Of a stretch of DNA of 64,000 bases, positions 60,237 through 64,000 are shown piece by piece. Each line of letters begins with the position of its first letter. Within the stretch, counting starts at the first letter, position 1. This DNA is from Arthrobacter sp. 9V. GTDB taxonomy: Bacteria; Actinomycetota; Actinomycetes; Actinomycetales; Micrococcaceae. Under the pieces are notes generated by a model. The model searched no databases, was not told the origin of the DNA, and worked only from the letters and a program-made list of their open reading frames with translations. The stretch is from contig NZ_LR732912.1 of assembly GCF_902506065.1 (NCBI RefSeq), positions 3,428,948 through 3,492,947 of the forward strand. Direction: 5' to 3'. A program made the position numbers and the translations under genes.

Positions 60237-61424
60237 ATGACCGTCTCTCCCCTCATCTGGGGCATCACCATCGTCGTCATTCTGGCGCTCTTGGCCTTTG
60301 ACTACTTCTTCCACATCCGGAAAGCCCACGTTCCATCGCTGAAAGAGGCGGCCGTCTGGTCCTCCATCTATGTGGGGCTGGCAATAGTTTTCGGAATCCT
60401 CGTCCTGATTTTCGGCGGCGGCCAGATGGGGTCCGAGTACTTCGCCGGTTACATCACGGAGAAGGCGCTCTCGGTAGACAACCTGTTCGTGTTCCTGATC
60501 ATCATGGCGAGCTTCCGGGTGCCGCGTGAGGATCAGCAGAAGGTCCTGCTGTTCGGCATCGTGTTCTCCCTGATTGCCCGCACCGGCTTCATTTTCCTGG
60601 GTGCGGCGCTGATCAACTCTTTCGCATGGGTGTTCTACATCTTCGGGCTCATCCTGCTCCTGACGGCAGGCAACCTGCTCAAGCCCGGCGACCACGGGGA
60701 TGGTCAGGCCAATAACTTCATCATCCGAATAGCCAAGAAGCTCTTCCACACCACAGATAAGTACGACGGCGACAAGCTCTTCACCGTCGTGAACGGCAAG
60801 AGGGCCCTGACTCCCATGCTGCTGGTGATGGTGGCGATCGGCGGCACGGACATCCTCTTCGCCCTGGACTCCATCCCGGCCATCTTCGGCCTGACCCAGA
60901 ACGTCTTCATCGTGTTCACAGCCACGGCGTTCTCACTGATGGGCTTGCGCCAGCTGTACTTCCTGATCGACGGACTGCTGGACCGCCTCATCTACCTTTC
61001 CTACGGCTTGGCCGCAATCCTCGCGTTCATCGGCGTGAAACTGATCCTGCACGCCCTGCACGAGAACAACCTGCCGTTCATCAACGACGGCGAGCACGTT
61101 AACGTCATCGAAATCACCACGGGCCTCTCACTCAGCGTCATCATCGGCGTCCTGATCATCACCGTGGTGCTCTCACTGATCAGTCCGGCGGGCAAAGCCC
61201 AAACGGCCATCAACAACGCCCGCCGTCACGCCGTCGATTATTTGGACCTCGACTACACCGCCGACGCCAACGAGCGCGAGCGAATCTACCGCGCGCTGAC
61301 GGCTGAGGAAGCGCAGATCGTACAGATGCCCCTGAAGTACCGGAACAAGGCCAAGGACGTGGACACCATCCGCGAGCAGGTGAAGGAAGCGCACCGCCAG
61401 CACGAGGCGTTCCTTAACCGCTAG
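60237..61424 (+). CDS. TerC family membrane protein
   Basis: The 395-aa protein starts at ATG 60237. Nine or so helices form the TerC domain: GYITEKALSVDNLFVFLIIM, VAIGGTDILFALDSIPAIFG and FSLMGLRQLYFLIDGLLDRL carry the conserved acidic residues within the membrane. A cytoplasmic C-terminal extension of about 70 residues follows. TerC/Alx proteins are linked to metal export (Mn) or tellurite resistance. I see no yybP-type riboswitch in the short upstream region. Confidence 0.92.
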   Translation: MTVSPLIWGITIVVILALLAFDYFFHIRKAHVPSLKEAAVWSSIYVGLAIVFGILVLIFGGGQMGSEYFAGYITEKALSVDNLFVFLIIMASFRVPREDQQKVLLFGIVFSLIARTGFIFLGAALINSFAWVFYIFGLILLLTAGNLLKPGDHGDGQANNFIIRIAKKLFHTTDKYDGDKLFTVVNGKRALTPMLLVMVAIGGTDILFALDSIPAIFGLTQNVFIVFTATAFSLMGLRQLYFLIDGLLDRLIYLSYGLAAILAFIGVKLILHALHENNLPFINDGEHVNVIEITTGLSLSVIIGVLIITVVLSLISPAGKAQTAINNARRHAVDYLDLDYTADANERERIYRALTAEEAQIVQMPLKYRNKAKDVDTIREQVKEAHRQHEAFLNR

Positions 61425-61444
61425 GACCCGCCCAAGCGCTAAAG

Positions 61445-62047
61445 TCAGGCGCCCAGGAGCACGCTGATCTGATCCCGAATCTCGTCGCCAACCTGGGCGG
61501 CTGTCAGTTCGATGGTCGCCGAGGACGTCATGCTGATGAACATGATGGCAGAGATGATTCCGGCCAGCTTTTCAGCTCCCCGCGCCGCCAGCCGCTTGTC
61601 ACGGTTCAGGACATCGACGACGGCGGCTTCCGTCCGTTGAGTGAGGGCCAGCGCCTCGGCATGGTGAGGCTCAGCCAGGTCGCCGAAGACGATCTCTTTC
61701 AGATAGGTTCTGCCGTTCTCAATCTGTACCCGGTTGCACTCAATGATGGGCCGGATGATGGCCATCACCGCGTCGAGCACAGTCTTCTCCCGGGCAGCGG
61801 CCTCTACCCCGGCTTCAAGCGCCTGAGCGTACTTGGCGTTGTGGACCAACAGCAGTAGCTCCGCCTTGGTCTTCGCGTACAAGAACAAGGTTCCCGATCC
61901 GACGTCGGCCTTCTCAGCCACCTGCTGGGTGGTGACTTCATCCACTCCAAACCGGGTGAAAAGGTCTCGTGCGGCCGCGGTGATGCGGTCAAGCTTTTCC
62001 TGCTTATTCCGCTCACGTCGGCCAAGTGTCTGGGGCGCAGGCTGCAT
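61445..62047 (-). CDS. TetR family transcriptional regulator
   Basis: The 200-aa protein has the HTH GVDEVTTQQVAEKADVGSGT followed by LFLYAKTKAELLL at about residues 30-65. The C-terminal ligand domain is ordinary. It lies just downstream of the hydrolase and oxidoreductase genes on the same strand and may control them. Confidence 0.9.
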   Translation of the reverse strand: MQPAPQTLGRRERNKQEKLDRITAAARDLFTRFGVDEVTTQQVAEKADVGSGTLFLYAKTKAELLLLVHNAKYAQALEAGVEAAAREKTVLDAVMAIIRPIIECNRVQIENGRTYLKEIVFGDLAEPHHAEALALTQRTEAAVVDVLNRDKRLAARGAEKLAGIISAIMFISMTSSATIELTAAQVGDEIRDQISVLLGA

Positions 62048-62091
62048 TTAGCTACCGTATCAGCGGGCTGAAGAATCAGCGGGCCTGCGCA

Positions 62092-62943
62092 TCAGCGGGC
62101 CAGGAATTCGAGGGCTACCGGGACGAACCTGTCATGGAACTGGAAGATGCCGCCGTGCCCGGAGTCTGGGTAGATGACCAGCTCACTGCCGGGAATCCTC
62201 CGGAGCATGTCGCTGGAAAGCACTGAGGGCACCATGCGGTCGTTATCGCCGTTGGCGATCAGCGTCGGCTGCGTGATGACGCCCAGATCGGCCGACGGCG
62301 ACAGTCCCCACCGTTTGATGGCCTTTAGTTGGGTGTGGAACGCCTTGAGCTTGATGGGTGCCTCGCGGTTGGTGGTCCGCTCCTTGAGCCGGTTAATGAA
62401 CGCCCTGGCGGCGGGTTTGCCGGTGGCATTCCGGTTGAAGAACAGGAACTCTTTGGGGTCCTGCCGGGTGAGGGCGCCCCGGAGAACGTCGTAGTAGGTG
62501 GTCCCCATAATCTTCTGGATGCCCTCCCCACCGGCAGGGCCCGTGCCGGCCAGAACAAGTTTCCGGACGAGGCCAGGGTGTTTGAGGACCAGCGACTGGG
62601 CAATCATGCCACCGAGCGAGAATCCGAAAAGGTCCACTTGCGGATATCCGAGGGCTTTGATGAAGCTCGCGGCGTCGTCAGCCATCCCTTCGATGGTGTC
62701 CGGAACAGACCCTGTGGATGCGCCGACACCCCGGTTGCTGAAGGTGATCACGTGGTGTTTCGCAGCGATGGGCTCGATGATGCGCGGATCCCAGTTGTCC
62801 ATGGTCCCGGCAAGGTGAATCAGGAAAACTACCGGAACTCCGCCCTTGGGCCCCATCTCACGGTATGCGTAGCTGACGCCGTTGGCCGTCACGGTTTTTG
62901 TAGGCACCTGCATATAAGGCTGGTTGTGCTGTTCACTGCTCAT
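62092..62943 (-). CDS. alpha/beta hydrolase
   Basis: The 283-aa protein has an oxyanion-hole region VVFLIHLAGTMDNWDPRI, nucleophile elbow DLFGFSLGGMIAQSL (Ser), acid IANGDNDRMVP (Asp) and PDSGHGGIFQ (His). It resembles the haloperoxidase/3-oxoadipate-enol-lactonase branch. The HL replacing the usual HG of the oxyanion loop is slightly unusual. It lies 27 nt downstream of the quinone oxidoreductase gene, probably one operon. Confidence 0.9.
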   Translation of the reverse strand: MSSEQHNQPYMQVPTKTVTANGVSYAYREMGPKGGVPVVFLIHLAGTMDNWDPRIIEPIAAKHHVITFSNRGVGASTGSVPDTIEGMADDAASFIKALGYPQVDLFGFSLGGMIAQSLVLKHPGLVRKLVLAGTGPAGGEGIQKIMGTTYYDVLRGALTRQDPKEFLFFNRNATGKPAARAFINRLKERTTNREAPIKLKAFHTQLKAIKRWGLSPSADLGVITQPTLIANGDNDRMVPSVLSSDMLRRIPGSELVIYPDSGHGGIFQFHDRFVPVALEFLAR

Positions 62944-62970
62944 GATGATTTGTCCTGTCGGTGTGGGTGG

Positions 62971-63966
62971 TTAGAGATGGCTGACGACGGTCTTGCCGCG
63001 GACCCCGCCCTTTTCCATTGCCGCCAGGACATCGGAGGTCTGATCGAACGGGACTACCCGCCCCACTACCGGTTTGATGTTTCCGGCATCGATGAGTGCT
63101 GCAATCCCGCGCAACTGCTGGCCGCTTGCCTGCATAAAGAGGAATTCGTAGGTGACTCCCAGACGCCGGGCTTTGCGGCGGATTCCCGAGCTGAGGAGGG
63201 TCATGGCGCCCAGCAGTACCGGGTTCCCGCCTAGCTGGCGTGCGAAACCGGCGTCCGGCGGCCCAGCGATGCCAATGGCCTTGCCTCCCTTCTTCAGAAC
63301 CTTCAGGGACCGCTCAAGGTTCTCGCCGCCGAGGCTGTCCAAGACGAAGTCATAGTCGTGGAGAATCTCCGCGAAATCTTCGCTTCGGTAGTCGATCACC
63401 ACGTCCGCGCCGAGTTCCCGGGCAAAGTCCATGTTTCCGGCGCTGACCGTAGTGGCCACCGTTGCTCCGAGGTACTTGGCAAGCTGGATGGCAATGGATC
63501 CCACTCCCCCGGCGCCGGCATGGATGAGTACCTTCTGCCCGGGCCTCACCGAGCCGCGCTCCACGAGTGCTTGCCAGGCGGTCAACGCCACCAGTGGAAG
63601 CGAGCCGGCCTCTTCCATGCTGACGGTTGCCGGCTTGATGGCCAGGTCCTCCTCGGCAACGGCGACGCGCTCCGCGAACGTTCCGATGCTGTCATTGCTG
63701 GGCCGCCCGAACACTTCGTCGCCAGGCTTGAAGGACTGAATCTTAGCGCCGACCTCGAGGACGACGCCTGCCACGTCATGGCCAAGAACCTGAGGCAGTT
63801 TGTACGGGAGGATCTGCTTGAACTCCCCCAGCCGGATCTTCTCGTCCAGCTGGTTAAGGCCCGCGGCTTTCACGTCCACCAGTACCTCATGGTCTCCGAG
63901 CACAGGCTCGGGGACGTCCTGCTGCTGCAACGGTTCTTTGTACTGCGTGAGGACGAAGGCTTTCAC
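62971..63966 (-). CDS. NADPH:quinone oxidoreductase / zinc-type alcohol dehydrogenase-like protein
   Basis: The 331-aa MDR-superfamily protein has the coenzyme motif LIHAGAGGVGSIAIQLAKYL and the N-terminal GroES-like domain (LPQVLGHDVAGVVLEVGAKI). The catalytic-zinc cysteines are absent, as in quinone oxidoreductases. It may act with the hydrolase in a detoxification step under TetR control. Confidence 0.9.
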   Translation of the reverse strand: MKAFVLTQYKEPLQQQDVPEPVLGDHEVLVDVKAAGLNQLDEKIRLGEFKQILPYKLPQVLGHDVAGVVLEVGAKIQSFKPGDEVFGRPSNDSIGTFAERVAVAEEDLAIKPATVSMEEAGSLPLVALTAWQALVERGSVRPGQKVLIHAGAGGVGSIAIQLAKYLGATVATTVSAGNMDFARELGADVVIDYRSEDFAEILHDYDFVLDSLGGENLERSLKVLKKGGKAIGIAGPPDAGFARQLGGNPVLLGAMTLLSSGIRRKARRLGVTYEFLFMQASGQQLRGIAALIDAGNIKPVVGRVVPFDQTSDVLAAMEKGGVRGKTVVSHL

Positions 63967-64000
63967 CGGGGGCTCCTTTGATTTTTACTGACTTAACTCA

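Overview
The window looks like the chromosome of a high-GC actinobacterium of the Arthrobacter/Paenarthrobacter type (Micrococcaceae). The basis is overall base composition, frequent GTG starts, a monomeric NADP-isocitrate dehydrogenase, purN and purH near a DUF6350 membrane protein, a PASTA/Excalibur lipoprotein and a WXG100-type secretion cluster. The species is not proven by the sequence alone.

0-31 kb is mostly ordinary chromosome: the end of a sarcosine-oxidase-like gene, icd, a secreted trypsin-like protease, purH, a cell-wall amino-sugar salvage cassette (BadF-type kinase, murQ, MFS transporter), purN, DUF6350, a flotillin pair, a small heat-shock cluster (Hsp20, J-domain protein, MerR regulator), a glycosyltransferase plus UDP-glucose dehydrogenase pair, an amino-acid permease, a large LuxR/ATPase regulator, a cold-shock protein and a few oxidoreductases. 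Two paralogous AbiEi-like/DUF559 nuclease genes bracket the amino-sugar cassette. Each is flanked by its own family of palindromic repeats, and each carries a TTATCCACA box at its 5' end.

31.2-47.1 kb is an inserted, visibly more AT-rich defence island whose left edge cuts an APC permease gene. Five leftward genes form one apparent operon: an 817-aa McrA-N-like/AAA ATPase, a 471-aa protein of unknown function, an 1842-aa protein joining a PD-(D/E)XK nuclease site to a HerA/FtsK-like motor, a cytosine-5 DNA methyltransferase and a Vsr nuclease. The three large genes resemble the DndF-G-H restriction layout in order and size, but no phosphorothioation genes are present and a 5mC methyltransferase sits in the operon instead. 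Divergently, four rightward genes encode a predicted nuclease, a macro-like/SIR2 protein, a GIY-YIG protein and a DUF6308 protein. I consider this the best candidate for an undescribed system.

47-50.5 kb holds an EamA exporter with a divergent MarR regulator, small hypothetical genes and an ArsR-SRPBCC pair with a perfect palindromic operator. 50.6-59.2 kb is a WXG100/polymorphic-toxin locus: two ESAT-6-like proteins, a DUF6507 protein, a 799-aa nuclease toxin with immunity gene, then a bank of four more immunity paralogs and two orphan toxin tips linked by near-identical repeats. Some members are frameshifted or truncated. 59.3-64 kb holds a winged-helix regulator/membrane protein operon, TerC, a TetR regulator, an alpha/beta hydrolase and a zinc-type quinone oxidoreductase.

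Four intergenic arrays of TAGGTG/CACCTA boxes spaced 21-22 bp (two helical turns) lie near 23.3, 27.5, 49.65 and 50.7 kb. They may mark one regulon that includes the LuxR regulator and the toxin locus.
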